From NCBI GenBank assembly GCA_903886485.1, contig CAISMH010000019.1, positions 186,001-250,000 of the forward strand: a stretch of 64,000 nt of DNA, read 5' to 3'. The notes below the pieces were generated by a model, which was not told where the DNA came from, searched no databases, and saw only the letters and a list, made by a program, of their open reading frames with translations. This DNA is from an uncultured Burkholderiales bacterium (lineage in GTDB: Bacteria; Pseudomonadota; Gammaproteobacteria; Burkholderiales; Burkholderiaceae_C). Position 1 is the stretch's first letter. The number at the start of each line of letters is the position of its first letter. This document shows positions 1 through 7,997 of the stretch, piece after piece. Position numbers and translations under genes: made by a program.

Positions 1-982
1 AGGCCTTTTCTGAGGCAGCAGCTGCTTTCTGAGCCTCAGTCGCGGCCTTTTGCGCATCTACCGCGGCCTTGGCCGATTGCGCGGCTTTGTCTGCCGCCTT
101 TTGTGCATCATTCGCAGCAACAGCCGCTTTGTCGATGGTCTTCTCAATGTTTTTGAGCGCCGCAGCTTCTGCGACCGTCTGTGTGCGTTCACGCACTTGC
201 ACGGCTGCATTCAAATCGGATTTAATTTTTTGGATTTCTGTCAACAGCACTTGCGTGCTGGGGCCTTGCGGCGCAGCGGGGGCCGGTGGTTGCACGCGGG
301 CAGAGGCCTTCTCTGCCACGGTTTGCAATTTGGTGTCGAAAGACTGCAACTTACTCTCAAGTCCGGTCAACTGCTTTTGCATGTCTTTGAACTTCAAGTC
401 ACTCGACTTATTCGCCTCAACAGCGACCACTGTGGGCATCGTGGCAATGCTCTTGCCAATCTCTTCAAGGCGCTTGGCCACTTGAGTTTGGGTGGTGATG
501 ACCTCTTCTTGCTTTTCCGTGATTTCCGAAAAATCAGAGTTGGTCTTGCCAATCGCGGTCAAGCTGGCATCGACCTCAATCACCCGTTTGGCCATGGCAT
601 ACACCATGGTGTCCAACTCCTTGATGGACTTGGTCATCTTCAAAGTGATCGCGAAGAAAATGCCCATGGCAATGAGCAAACAAGCACAAAAAGCGCCCAA
701 CATGATGCGTGAATGCATGACGTTGCGGCGGTTGTTTTCTTGAATTTTGGACACCACAGCACGCATGGTGGCGCTGACATCCGCAGCAATCGAAGCCGAA
801 CGCGTAGACACCTCTGCCGAGTCAAGCACCACAGAGGTCAACTCTTCAATTTGGCGAGCGACTTCATTGGTGTCCAGCGATTGCGAGGCAATTTCGGTCA
901 AGCGATCAGCCGTTGCTTCCACATCTACCATGGCTTCTGTCGGCGATTGCGCCACTTCGGTCGGTTTTAATTCTTCAGCCAT
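1..982 (-). CDS. Membrane-anchored coiled-coil protein, 3' end outside the window
   Basis: The reading frame opens at 982 and runs off the left edge, so about 327 residues are visible and the C-terminus is missing. One hydrophobic segment lies near residues 93-115 (around FCACLLIAMGIFFAITL). The part before it is polar and would be cytoplasmic. The part after it is long, rich in Lys, Ala, Gln and Glu, predicted coiled coil, with a proline spacer (VQPPAPAAPQGP) and then AQKAA-type repeats up to the edge. The topology recalls TolA or methyl-accepting proteins, but no catalytic or signalling motif is visible. It is the last visible gene of the fliOPQR-flhB run, one base after its upstream neighbour. 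Function unknown; a structural role at the flagellated pole is a guess from context. Confidence 0.75.
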   Translation of the reverse strand, partial: MAEELKPTEVAQSPTEAMVDVEATADRLTEIASQSLDTNEVARQIEELTSVVLDSAEVSTRSASIAADVSATMRAVVSKIQENNRRNVMHSRIMLGAFCACLLIAMGIFFAITLKMTKSIKELDTMVYAMAKRVIEVDASLTAIGKTNSDFSEITEKQEEVITTQTQVAKRLEEIGKSIATMPTVVAVEANKSSDLKFKDMQKQLTGLESKLQSFDTKLQTVAEKASARVQPPAPAAPQGPSTQVLLTEIQKIKSDLNAAVQVRERTQTVAEAAALKNIEKTIDKAAVAANDAQKAADKAAQSAKAAVDAQKAATEAQKAAAASEKA

Positions 983-983
983 A

Positions 984-1442
984 TCAAGCCTTTGCCTTGT
1001 TTTGTTCTTCAAGCCGATCTAAGCGGGCATTGAGTGCGTGTATGTCGTCGGTGAGCTTGCCCATGCGGACTTGTAGCTCTTCACCCCATGTATCGGCTTC
1101 AACGGGCGTGTCTTGAATGGGATCTTCCAGTTCTGTCGCCTCCACCACAGGCACCATCGCGGCCTCATCTTCGGCCTCGGCTTCAGGCGCAGGCTCAGGC
1201 TGAATGTGCGGCACCACCACGGAGGAAGGTGTCACCATGGGCTCCTCTACCTGCTCCGTCAGGGTGGGGACTTGGGCCAAGGCCTCAGCCGTCAGACCCA
1301 GCGCGTCATGCGGCAGATCAGGCACCGAAATCTTGGGCACAGAATTAGGCTGATAACTCGGCTCAAAAGGCGCAGCCTCGGTATGAATACCACCCGCCGC
1401 AGAGGCGTCGTCCTGGCTCGTTAAATCATGTGCATGGCTCAT
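984..1442 (-). CDS. Acidic proline-rich protein with C-terminal coiled coil, unknown function
   Basis: I place the start at 1442 (MSHAHDLTSQ) because AGGA lies 9 bases before it; a longer frame to 1514 would overlap the upstream SPOR gene and has no such site. The 152-residue product is acidic and low in complexity (many Glu, Pro, Ala, Val) over most of its length. It ends in a heptad-like segment (LTDDIHALNARLDRLEEQNK) that should form a short coiled coil. There is no signal peptide or membrane segment, so it is probably cytoplasmic. It sits between the SPOR protein and the membrane coiled-coil gene with almost no spacing, so the three are probably co-transcribed with flhB. I do not recognise the family. 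Confidence 0.7.
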   Translation of the reverse strand: MSHAHDLTSQDDASAAGGIHTEAAPFEPSYQPNSVPKISVPDLPHDALGLTAEALAQVPTLTEQVEEPMVTPSSVVVPHIQPEPAPEAEAEDEAAMVPVVEATELEDPIQDTPVEADTWGEELQVRMGKLTDDIHALNARLDRLEEQNKAKA

Positions 1443-1465
1443 AAGGCTCGTTCCTAGCGTGCGCG

Positions 1466-3031
1466 TCAGGACTTGGTGAATTGGGTTTTGATCGACTTGC
1501 TGGTGCGCAGCCAACCTTTGGCTAGCAAAGGACTGGACTGCATAAAAGCATCGGCTTGAGTTTTGGTTTCAAAAGGCCCTGCCACCAAAATGAAATAACG
1601 TTTACCTGTGTCTTTGTGACGCGCACGCATGATGCGTGCATTGGCATAGGCCGGATTGCTGCGCTGAAAGCTGCGCATTTCATCTTGCGTGTCCATGGCA
1701 GCGAGCTGCACCACGTAAGCATTGGCGGGCAGTTGATTCGTCCAAGCTTCGTCGGAGTTAGCTTCTGCCTTGGCCTCTGCCTTAGTCTCTACCTTGGTTT
1801 CTGCCTTGGCCTCGACTTTGTCGGCGAGACGTTTTTTCTCCGTGACCTCTGAGGCGGCCAACACAGCCGCACTGGCAGCCAAGGCTGATTCTTGCGCCTG
1901 GCTGGCCACAAGCGCGGCTTCACTGGCCATCGATGCAGCCAGTTCTGCTGCTGCCAAAGCTTGTGCACTGGCCGCAGCGGCGGCACTTGCAGCTTCGTCT
2001 GGCGCGGGCACAGCGGGCGTGCCACGCAGCACATATTTCTTCAAAGATTCGGCCTCTTCGAGGACCAGATCTTTGTACATCAAGCCAAAGGTCGCCATCG
2101 ACAAAAGCAAAATCAGCAGCACCCATGCGGCCGCGCGTGATTGGCGCGCGGGCCGTTTGAACAAATCCGCGTCCGTCGCAGTTGGCGAAGCGGCGGCCAA
2201 AGGCGCAGGTCCATTCAGGGTGGGTTCGCGCGACGTCTCTGAAACCACAGAAGGCCAAGCTTCGGCCGCAGGCGTCGTGGCTGCCGGCATCAAGAATGGC
2301 GCAGCCGGTGGTGGTGACGTCACGGGTGTTGGAGGCGGCACAAAGGTGGGTAAGGGGGTGGGGTCGACTTGGGGCTCTTGCTTCTTACCAAAGCCAGGCA
2401 CACGCCACGCCGTCTTGGTGGGCAAGTTGAGCAACTTGGAGACCGAGGTCGCCTCTTCGCTCAAGATTGGCGGCTCCGACAAGAACGTGGGCTCTTTCAA
2501 AACGGGCTCAGGGTCTGGCGTGGTCGCCACCCAGTCCGTGAGTTTCTGTTTGGGCTCACCCGCTTCTGTTTCAACATCCCATTTCAGCAAGTTTTTGCCA
2601 AAGGCTTCGAGCTTGCTTTGGTAGTTACCAGCGCTGTTGATGAGCAAAATAACGCTGATGTTGCCCGCTGGAAAACCATTCACCAAACGCGCCAACAATT
2701 GCAACTCAAAGTCTTGCATCAAGATGGAGTCACGGAACACCAAAAATCGGCGAGGTGCGTGTTTTTTGTCTTTCTCCAGCGCTTGATCCAGCGTGATTTC
2801 AGACAAGATTTCATTGAACTTTTGAACCAAGCGCTCCGAGTTGGTGGAGCTGCACCACTCAATGTGGTTTTCGCCTTTGGCACGCAAACGCTCTTCAAAC
2901 AAACTGCCGTAGTAGTCGAGCACCCTTTCATGGTCGCTCAGCACGGCGAGATTGATACTGCCCTCAGTCAACGACTTCAGCAGTATTTCAAATCGCAACC
3001 GGTCACCGGGGCTTTGGTATATGTCAGTCAT
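1466..3031 (-). CDS. SPOR-domain membrane protein, DamX-like
   Basis: 521 residues in four parts. Residues 1-155 form a folded cytoplasmic domain resembling the N-terminal region of DamX/ExeA-type proteins, but I see no Walker A motif. Residues 160-295 are a Pro/Ala-rich linker. Residues 301-318 are a single membrane segment (AAWVLLILLLSMATFGLM). After an Ala-rich and Lys/Glu-rich periplasmic stalk, residues 437-521 form a SPOR domain (NAYVVQLAAMDTQDEM, then YFILVAGPFETKTQADAFM). SPOR domains are known to bind peptidoglycan stripped of stem peptides, typically at division sites. The gene starts 19 bases after flhB and is probably in the same operon. A link between new cell poles and flagellar placement is an inference from that position. 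Confidence 0.85.
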   Translation of the reverse strand: MTDIYQSPGDRLRFEILLKSLTEGSINLAVLSDHERVLDYYGSLFEERLRAKGENHIEWCSSTNSERLVQKFNEILSEITLDQALEKDKKHAPRRFLVFRDSILMQDFELQLLARLVNGFPAGNISVILLINSAGNYQSKLEAFGKNLLKWDVETEAGEPKQKLTDWVATTPDPEPVLKEPTFLSEPPILSEEATSVSKLLNLPTKTAWRVPGFGKKQEPQVDPTPLPTFVPPPTPVTSPPPAAPFLMPAATTPAAEAWPSVVSETSREPTLNGPAPLAAASPTATDADLFKRPARQSRAAAWVLLILLLSMATFGLMYKDLVLEEAESLKKYVLRGTPAVPAPDEAASAAAAASAQALAAAELAASMASEAALVASQAQESALAASAAVLAASEVTEKKRLADKVEAKAETKVETKAEAKAEANSDEAWTNQLPANAYVVQLAAMDTQDEMRSFQRSNPAYANARIMRARHKDTGKRYFILVAGPFETKTQADAFMQSSPLLAKGWLRTSKSIKTQFTKS

Positions 3032-3050
3032 GCGGGCTCAAACTTGGGTC

Positions 3051-4199
3051 TTAAGAGTTCATCAAAGCGCCATTCGCGTCGAACTTCATCTCGTCGGGAA
3101 TGGAGGGCGATGGCTTGACCACTTCCTGGCCACGACCATAAGACTGGTTCAGGCTGAACACATAAGCAATGACCTGCGCAACAGCGTGGTACAGCGCCTC
3201 TGGAATCGGATGATCCAGCTTGGTCGTGAAGTATAAGGCGCGAGCCAGTAAAGGCGCCTCAAAAATATAAACATTGTGTTCTTTGGCCTCCTCACGGATG
3301 CGAGCCGCTAAACCGTCTTCACCCTTGGCCACCAACAGCGGCGCACCGTCACCCATGGGGTCATAAGACAGCGCCACCGCAAAGTGGGTGGGGTTCGTGA
3401 TGACCACGTCAGCGTCCTTGACCTTGGTCATCATCTTGTTGTTCAAGATTTCGCGTTGACGACGACGGATTTGGCCTTTGACCTCAGGGTTACCCTCCGA
3501 GTTCTTCATCTCGTCACGCACCTCCTGCTTGGTCATCTTGAGCTTCTTGTTGAGTTGATGACGCTGCAATGGCACATCCACCAAAGCCACCAACACCAAA
3601 CCCAAGCTGAGCCAAAAACATGAATCCACAATGATGGTACCTGCCACTTTGATGGCTGGGCTCAAATCCATCTGTGAGATGTGTGTCAAGTCTTGCAAGT
3701 TGTTCATCACCGAGACCAACAAAATTGCGCCGACCAACAAAAATTTGATGAGCGATTTGCCCAAGTTGATGAACGCCTCAGGACCAAACATGCGCGCCAA
3801 ACCCGACATGGGGTTGAGCTTGCTGAACTTGGGCAAGATCATCTGGGGTGAAAAGATGAAGCCACCCGCCAAGGTGGTCGACAAAATCGCAATCACATAA
3901 AGAATCGCCAACAGAGGCAACACAATCAAAAAACCGTCCACGATCGAGCTGCCAAAAATTGCAGGCAGCAACTCAGGCTTGTCCGTGATGCGTCGGTCAA
4001 ACTGAAGTTGATGTTTGAACAAGTTGCTCATGCTGGAGAAGATTTGCTGCCCCATCATGCTGAAGAACATCGTGGCAATCACCATCATGGCCGCAGGAGC
4101 CAATTCTTGAGAACGAGCAATTTGCCCATCTTCGCGCGCTTTTTTGACCCGCTGCGCCGTGGGTTCTTCGGTTTTGTCTTGGCTGCTTTCTTCTGCCAT
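3051..4199 (-). CDS. flhB: Flagellar type III export switch protein FlhB
   Basis: 382 residues, the usual FlhB length. The N-terminus (EESSQDKTEEPTAQRVKKAR) is the characteristic charged start of the family. Four hydrophobic segments follow, between about residues 35 and 205, then a cytoplasmic domain. The autocleavage motif NPTH is at residues 269-272, followed by FAVALSYD as in other FlhB proteins. FlhB sits in the inner membrane export gate and, after self-cleavage between Asn and Pro, switches substrate specificity from rod/hook to filament proteins together with FliK. The gene lies one base after fliR. The C-terminal tail extends about 30 residues past the conserved domain. A second gene encoding only the FlhB C-terminal domain lies at 53233-53514. 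Confidence 0.97.
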   Translation of the reverse strand: MAEESSQDKTEEPTAQRVKKAREDGQIARSQELAPAAMMVIATMFFSMMGQQIFSSMSNLFKHQLQFDRRITDKPELLPAIFGSSIVDGFLIVLPLLAILYVIAILSTTLAGGFIFSPQMILPKFSKLNPMSGLARMFGPEAFINLGKSLIKFLLVGAILLVSVMNNLQDLTHISQMDLSPAIKVAGTIIVDSCFWLSLGLVLVALVDVPLQRHQLNKKLKMTKQEVRDEMKNSEGNPEVKGQIRRRQREILNNKMMTKVKDADVVITNPTHFAVALSYDPMGDGAPLLVAKGEDGLAARIREEAKEHNVYIFEAPLLARALYFTTKLDHPIPEALYHAVAQVIAYVFSLNQSYGRGQEVVKPSPSIPDEMKFDANGALMNS

Positions 4200-4200
4200 T

Positions 4201-4968
4201 TCAGCCTCCCAAATACGAACGCAACATCATGAATGCTTGCGTCCATACCCAATCAATGCGGGCAACGTTGTTCCCCATCGAAAAGATCATGACGATAAAA
4301 CCGGTCAAGATCAACGCTGGAAAACCAACCGTGAAAATATTCAGACTTGGCGCCGCACGCGCCACAAACCCCAAACCCACGTTGATGAACAGCAAGGTCA
4401 TCATCACAGGCAATGCGATCAACAAGGCCCCCAAAAACATCATGGAGCTCCAGTTGATCATCTTGCCCAACATGTCTTGGGTAAAAAATTCTTGTCCAAT
4501 GGGGATGAGCTTGAAGGACTCCAGCACCAAGCCAAACGTGATCAAGTGCCCCCCCATGCCCAAGAAGATCAGGGTGCCCATGATGTTGAACATTTGTGAG
4601 AGCACCGGAACGCTGCCCATGTTGGGGTCCACCATGTTGGCCATCGACAAGCCCATCGAGCCAGACATCGCTTGCCCCGCGACGACCAGCGCAGCAGAAG
4701 CCACTTGAAAGACCAGACCCATGGTCAAGCCAATCAGAATTTGACGCGAAATCTCCATCAGCCCATCTGCTGTCACGGGGTCAATCTTGGGGATGTCAAT
4801 TTGCTGACTGACGAAAAAAGCCATGGCAAACGCCAACGAAGTCCGGATGCGCATGTTGACTGCGCGGATCGAAAAAATAGACGTGAACGCCAAGAACGCA
4901 GACAAGCGCAGCATCGGCCAGATGACGACCAAAAACTTGTCTAGGATTTCAATCAGCGAAGCGTTCAT
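4201..4968 (-). CDS. fliR: Flagellar export gate protein FliR
   Basis: 255 residues with about six hydrophobic segments, normal for FliR. The N-terminal MNASLIEILDKFLVVIWPML, the central SMGLSMANMVDPNMGSVPVL and a C-terminal PSLNIFTVGFPAL segment are typical of the family. FliR joins FliP and FliQ in the helical gate complex of the flagellar type III export apparatus in the inner membrane. It is the fourth gene of fliOPQR-flhB, 12 bases after fliQ and one base before flhB. Confidence 0.97.
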   Translation of the reverse strand: MNASLIEILDKFLVVIWPMLRLSAFLAFTSIFSIRAVNMRIRTSLAFAMAFFVSQQIDIPKIDPVTADGLMEISRQILIGLTMGLVFQVASAALVVAGQAMSGSMGLSMANMVDPNMGSVPVLSQMFNIMGTLIFLGMGGHLITFGLVLESFKLIPIGQEFFTQDMLGKMINWSSMMFLGALLIALPVMMTLLFINVGLGFVARAAPSLNIFTVGFPALILTGFIVMIFSMGNNVARIDWVWTQAFMMLRSYLGG

Positions 4969-4980
4969 GGCTCAGCGCAG

Positions 4981-5250
4981 TTACATGAACAAGCTTGGAA
5001 TACGGATGAAGATGCCCCTGGTGTAGTCCACCATGGTGTTGATCATCCAACCGCCGGCCAGCGACATGGTCATACCCACCGCCAGAATTTTGGGAATAAA
5101 ACTCAAGGTCTGCTCGTTGATCGAGGTGGCGGCTTGAAAAATACCCACCACCAAACCCACGATCAAACCAACGGCCAGCAAAGGGCCAGAAATAATCATC
5201 GTCATCCACAGCGCTTGACGCGCCAAATCCACAACGGCTGAGCTATCCAT
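4981..5250 (-). CDS. fliQ: Flagellar export gate protein FliQ
   Basis: 89 residues, the standard size, with two hydrophobic hairpin helices (about residues 16-38 and 55-75). The segment FQAATSINEQTLSFIPKIL is diagnostic of FliQ and its type III secretion homologues. Four copies are known to pack around the FliP5-FliR1 core of the export gate. It lies between fliP and fliR with gaps of about 11 bases. Confidence 0.97.
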   Translation of the reverse strand: MDSSAVVDLARQALWMTMIISGPLLAVGLIVGLVVGIFQAATSINEQTLSFIPKILAVGMTMSLAGGWMINTMVDYTRGIFIRIPSLFM

Positions 5251-5261
5251 GTTCGTACCCC

Positions 5262-6029
5262 TTAAAAAACAAAACTGTTGGCCAACGAAGCCATCAACAG
5301 CGTCCAGCCATCGATCAACACAAACAACATGAGTTTGATGGGCATCGAAATAATCATGGGTGACAACATCATCATGCCCATGGACATCAACACGCTGGCC
5401 ACGATCAAATCGATCACCACAAACGGGATGTAGATCAAGAAACCAATGGTGAAAGCACTCTTGATTTCAGAAGTGATGAAAGCAGGCATCAAGGTGGTGA
5501 ACGGCACTTGGGTGGCGTCATCCAACTCGCGGCGGTTGGCAATTTGCATGAACATGGCAATGTCGTCTTCACGGGTTTGCTTGGTCATGAAGTCGCGCAC
5601 AGGCACCTCGGCTTTGATCAAGGCTTTGTCAAAGTCAAGATTGCCATTCATGTAAGGGCCCAAGGCCTCTTTGTAGACCTGCTCAAACACAGGCGACATG
5701 ATGAAGAAGGTCAAAAACAAGGCCAAACCCACCAGCACCGTGTTGGGTGGTGTTTGGGCTGTGCCAATCGCTTGACGCAAGATGGAGAGCACGATGATGA
5801 TGCGCACAAACGAGGTCATCATCAACAACATCGACGGCAGCAATGTGAGCGTGGTCATCAAGCCCAGCAATTGCAAACTCATGCTGTACTGCTGGCCGCC
5901 CTTGCCACCACTGACATTCACCAACGGAATACCTTGCGCGTGCGCCATCATGGGCAACGCGGCCAACGCCATCAAGAGCAAAACCAAGACGACGTAAAGA
6001 ATTTTTTTGGTCAACGGCTTACGCAGCAT
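5262..6029 (-). CDS. fliP: Flagellar export gate protein FliP
   Basis: 255 residues. A cleavable signal sequence is likely (ILYVVLVLLLMALAALPMMAHA), as known for FliP. The conserved stretches MTSFVRIIIVLSILRQAIGT, PPNTVLVGLALFLTFFIMSP and TSEIKSAFTIGFLIYIPFVV are all present, with about four membrane helices. Five FliP subunits form the export gate ring with FliQ and FliR. The start overlaps the end of fliO by 11 bases, which suggests translational coupling. Confidence 0.97.
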   Translation of the reverse strand: MLRKPLTKKILYVVLVLLLMALAALPMMAHAQGIPLVNVSGGKGGQQYSMSLQLLGLMTTLTLLPSMLLMMTSFVRIIIVLSILRQAIGTAQTPPNTVLVGLALFLTFFIMSPVFEQVYKEALGPYMNGNLDFDKALIKAEVPVRDFMTKQTREDDIAMFMQIANRRELDDATQVPFTTLMPAFITSEIKSAFTIGFLIYIPFVVIDLIVASVLMSMGMMMLSPMIISMPIKLMLFVLIDGWTLLMASLANSFVF

Positions 6030-6291
6030 GAGAAACCTCCTGCGTCCAAGCGTGCAGTGTTTTCACCTCAGCGGGGCTCACACTGGCCAACACCATTTGG
6101 TTGTCCACTTGAATCAACACCATCTTGTGCTTGAGGCTCAAAGGCAAGGCCTCTAGCACCCGAATGCGTTTTTCCTCGGCGCCATTGGCTGCAAAGCCAC
6201 GATTGCGCTTGACCCACCACAGAGCGCCGCAAAGCAACAGCAACACGCTGAATGTGCTGGCGATGAATTGACCCCAATCGAAACTTTGCAT
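6019..6291 (-). CDS. fliO: Flagellar export assembly protein FliO
   Basis: The start at 6291 (MQSFDWGQF) is chosen because AGGG precedes it by 8 bases; the open frame extends upstream to 6363 but that part overlaps the promoter. The 90-residue product has one membrane segment (FIASTFSVLLLLCGALWWVKR, split by its edge residues) and a small cytoplasmic domain with RIRVLEALPLSLKHKMVLIQV, the usual FliO signature. FliO assists FliP oligomerisation during gate assembly. It is the first gene of the fliOPQR-flhB operon and follows a strong sigma-54 promoter. In many genomes fliL, fliM and fliN come directly before it; here two plus-strand genes do. Confidence 0.92.
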   Translation of the reverse strand: MQSFDWGQFIASTFSVLLLLCGALWWVKRNRGFAANGAEEKRIRVLEALPLSLKHKMVLIQVDNQMVLASVSPAEVKTLHAWTQEVSHAA

Positions 6292-6353
6292 GATGTTTTC
6301 CCTGTGCGCGATGACGGTTTTTTGACACTTCACGTGCCTATCTCTAGGGGTAT

Positions 6354-6369
6354 TGCAAGGCACGTGCCA
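6354..6369 (-). promoter_or_regulatory. Sigma-54 promoter of the fliO operon
   Basis: On the minus strand the site reads TGGCACGTGCCTTGCA, a full match to TGGCACG-N4-TTGC[A/T] with the invariant GG and GC ten bases apart. Transcription should begin about 12 bases after the GC, near 6343, giving a leader of about 50 bases before fliO. The core includes the palindrome GGCACGTGCC, and GGCACGTG recurs about 30 bases downstream. Confidence 0.85.
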
Positions 6370-6394
6370 GCTTCTTGCACGGTATAGTTATTTC

Positions 6395-6787
6395 ATGCAT
6401 CACCTCAAAGCACTTCTTCTCGCCAGCCTCGTGCTCACCAGCCAGCTCACACATGCCGCGCAATGGACGGCGGTTGGTTTGTTTGATGTCGGGACCTTCT
6501 ATGTGGATACCGACAACGTGACCATCTCAGGCGAACACCGCAAGGCTTGGACCCTGTTGGATTACCGTCAACCTAAAGTACACGCACCGACGGGTCAATC
6601 CTTCAAATCGACCCGCATGCAAATGGAGTTCGACTGCAAAGAGCAAATGGTGCGCACCTTGTCCCTGTCGTACCACACCGGTGTGCGCTTGAGTGGCGAC
6701 ACCCTGTCGACCGAGGGCGTGATTGGTGCTTTTGAGCCCGTGCCACCCGAGACCCCTATCTTCAAAATCATGCGCATGGTCTGCTAA
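6395..6787 (+). CDS. Exported protein resembling surface-adhesin protein E
   Basis: The start at 6395 (MHHLKALLLASLVLTSQLTHA) gives a clean signal peptide with a likely cut after HAA; the longer frame from 6353 would run through the divergent fliO promoter. The mature part is about 110 residues and has the pattern WTAVGLFDVGTFYVDTDNV, then WTLLDYRQPKVHAPTG and EFDCKEQMVRTLSLSYH. This resembles small periplasmic or outer-membrane-linked proteins annotated as surface-adhesin protein E-like. A Cys pair (FDCKE and the C-terminal MVC) could form a disulfide. It lies 5 bases before the next gene and probably shares its transcript. No flagellar role is apparent; the pair may be an insertion between fliJ and fliO. 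Confidence 0.7.
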   Translation: MHHLKALLLASLVLTSQLTHAAQWTAVGLFDVGTFYVDTDNVTISGEHRKAWTLLDYRQPKVHAPTGQSFKSTRMQMEFDCKEQMVRTLSLSYHTGVRLSGDTLSTEGVIGAFEPVPPETPIFKIMRMVC

Positions 6788-6792
6788 AGCAC

Positions 6793-7533
6793 ATGGGCTT
6801 GATTCGAGATCTGCTGCACGCAGGTGGCACAGGTGGGCTGAGCTGGCATCTGCATGCGTATGGCGCACGCCAACGCTGGCAGCCCACCTTGCAATTGATT
6901 GAGCAATTTTTGGCACCCGTGAACCCCAAGTCTGACCACTTGTTGCTGATCGGTGGCAGTGCGGGATGGATGATGCCGCCGAGCTGGTTGACTCGCTTTG
7001 AGCGCATTGATGCCTATGACATTGACCCTCTCGCCTCTTGGTTGTTCAACTGGCGGCATGGCGCCGCACTCAAAGCGCAAGGCACACGCATCCATCACCA
7101 CCGCCAAGATGCGCTGGCGACCTTGCCGCAATTGCTGCAACAACACCCACAAGCCTGCATCTGGTTTGACAACGTTTTAGGTCAACACCGCTATCGCATC
7201 GGCGATGCCGTGCGGGCTGAACAAGAACTCAAGGTCCTGAAAAACACACTGCAAGGCCGTCACTGGGGCAGCTTGCACGATGTGTGGTCAGGCCACACCG
7301 ATGGGCGCCTGTTGCCGGCGGGGTTGAATGTGTGGTCGCACCATGTCACCGCTCAACAAAGCTTGGCGCATGCTTTCGCGCAAAAGTTGCTGACCAGCGT
7401 CGGCGCCAAGGACGTGTGGCAAGACCATCTCACAGGCCATGTGTTTGCGCCGGGCCACACGACGACTTGGATGCCTTGGGCCTTCAAGACCCATTACTGG
7501 CATTGGCTACAAGCGGGCTGGGTCAGCGCGTAA
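6793..7533 (+). CDS. Putative SAM-dependent methyltransferase-fold protein, unknown substrate
   Basis: 246 residues, no signal peptide. Residues 48-60 (DHLLLIGGSAGWM) resemble a glycine-rich Rossmann loop, and FERIDAYDIDPLASWLF places an acidic residue where methyltransferases bind the ribose. After that come RIHHHRQDALATLPQLL and ACIWFDNVLGQ, in the positions of motifs II and III. The arrangement resembles spermidine-synthase or class I methyltransferase folds, but I cannot name a family. Together with the preceding exported protein it forms a plus-strand pair converging on fliJ with 23 bases between. Both genes run against all flagellar neighbours. Confidence 0.65.
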   Translation: MGLIRDLLHAGGTGGLSWHLHAYGARQRWQPTLQLIEQFLAPVNPKSDHLLLIGGSAGWMMPPSWLTRFERIDAYDIDPLASWLFNWRHGAALKAQGTRIHHHRQDALATLPQLLQQHPQACIWFDNVLGQHRYRIGDAVRAEQELKVLKNTLQGRHWGSLHDVWSGHTDGRLLPAGLNVWSHHVTAQQSLAHAFAQKLLTSVGAKDVWQDHLTGHVFAPGHTTTWMPWAFKTHYWHWLQAGWVSA

Positions 7534-7556
7534 CCAGCCACCGAGACAGCACCTTG

Positions 7557-7997
7557 TCAGTGCTTGAGGTTGTAGAGCGTGATGCCTGCTGCATCCATCT
7601 CTTTTTGTTCGCGCTTGCGGTGGTATTCACGCACGGTCTTGAGGTCTTGCTCGACCAAGGTTTCCATTTGGATACGTTTTTGTTCTGCTCGCTTCAGCGC
7701 CAAACGTGCAACCTCGACCGCGTGATTGGCCTCCATCAAGTCGATGTTCACGCGTCCAATGAGCGCTTGGAGTTGCTGCATGAAGCCACGAAAGTTGAGC
7801 GTCTCCGACATGCTGTGAAGACGCCTCTCGGCCTCTTTGCTGCGGGCCACATAGTCGGCATAGAGGATCTCCATGCGCTCATGACTTTGCATCAAATGGG
7901 CCACGCGGTCTTTCGCCGCCTTCAGTTCGGCCTGCGCTTCATCGCATTTTTCTTGGGCTTTTTTAGCCAGCACCGGCCAAGCAGCGCGGGGCTTCAT
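7557..7997 (-). CDS. fliJ: Flagellar export chaperone FliJ
   Basis: 146 residues, nearly all helical, with long charged coiled-coil segments (QEKCDEAQAELKAAKDRVAH near the start and EQKRIQMETLVEQDLKTVRE near the end), as in FliJ of about 147 residues. FliJ is the central stalk of the FliH-FliI ATPase complex and links it to FlhA. Identification rests on size, coiled coil and position immediately after fliI, with a 4-base overlap. It is the last gene of the fliE-fliJ run. Confidence 0.88.
   Translation of the reverse strand: MKPRAAWPVLAKKAQEKCDEAQAELKAAKDRVAHLMQSHERMEILYADYVARSKEAERRLHSMSETLNFRGFMQQLQALIGRVNIDLMEANHAVEVARLALKRAEQKRIQMETLVEQDLKTVREYHRKREQKEMDAAGITLYNLKH

Noticed and set aside
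1466..1514. Longer start for the 152-residue protein inside the SPOR gene
   Set aside because: It would overlap the SPOR domain codons and has no ribosome site, while the ATG at 1442 has AGGA.
1770..2624. Long plus-strand frames opposite minus-strand genes, such as this one opposite the SPOR gene
   Set aside because: Low-complexity antisense frames of Ala/Glu-rich genes without recognisable domains or ribosome sites.
6336..6362. GG-N10-GC spacing on the plus strand before the adhesin-E-like gene
   Set aside because: Only the GG and GC spacing fits; the TGGCAC and TTGC context is absent.
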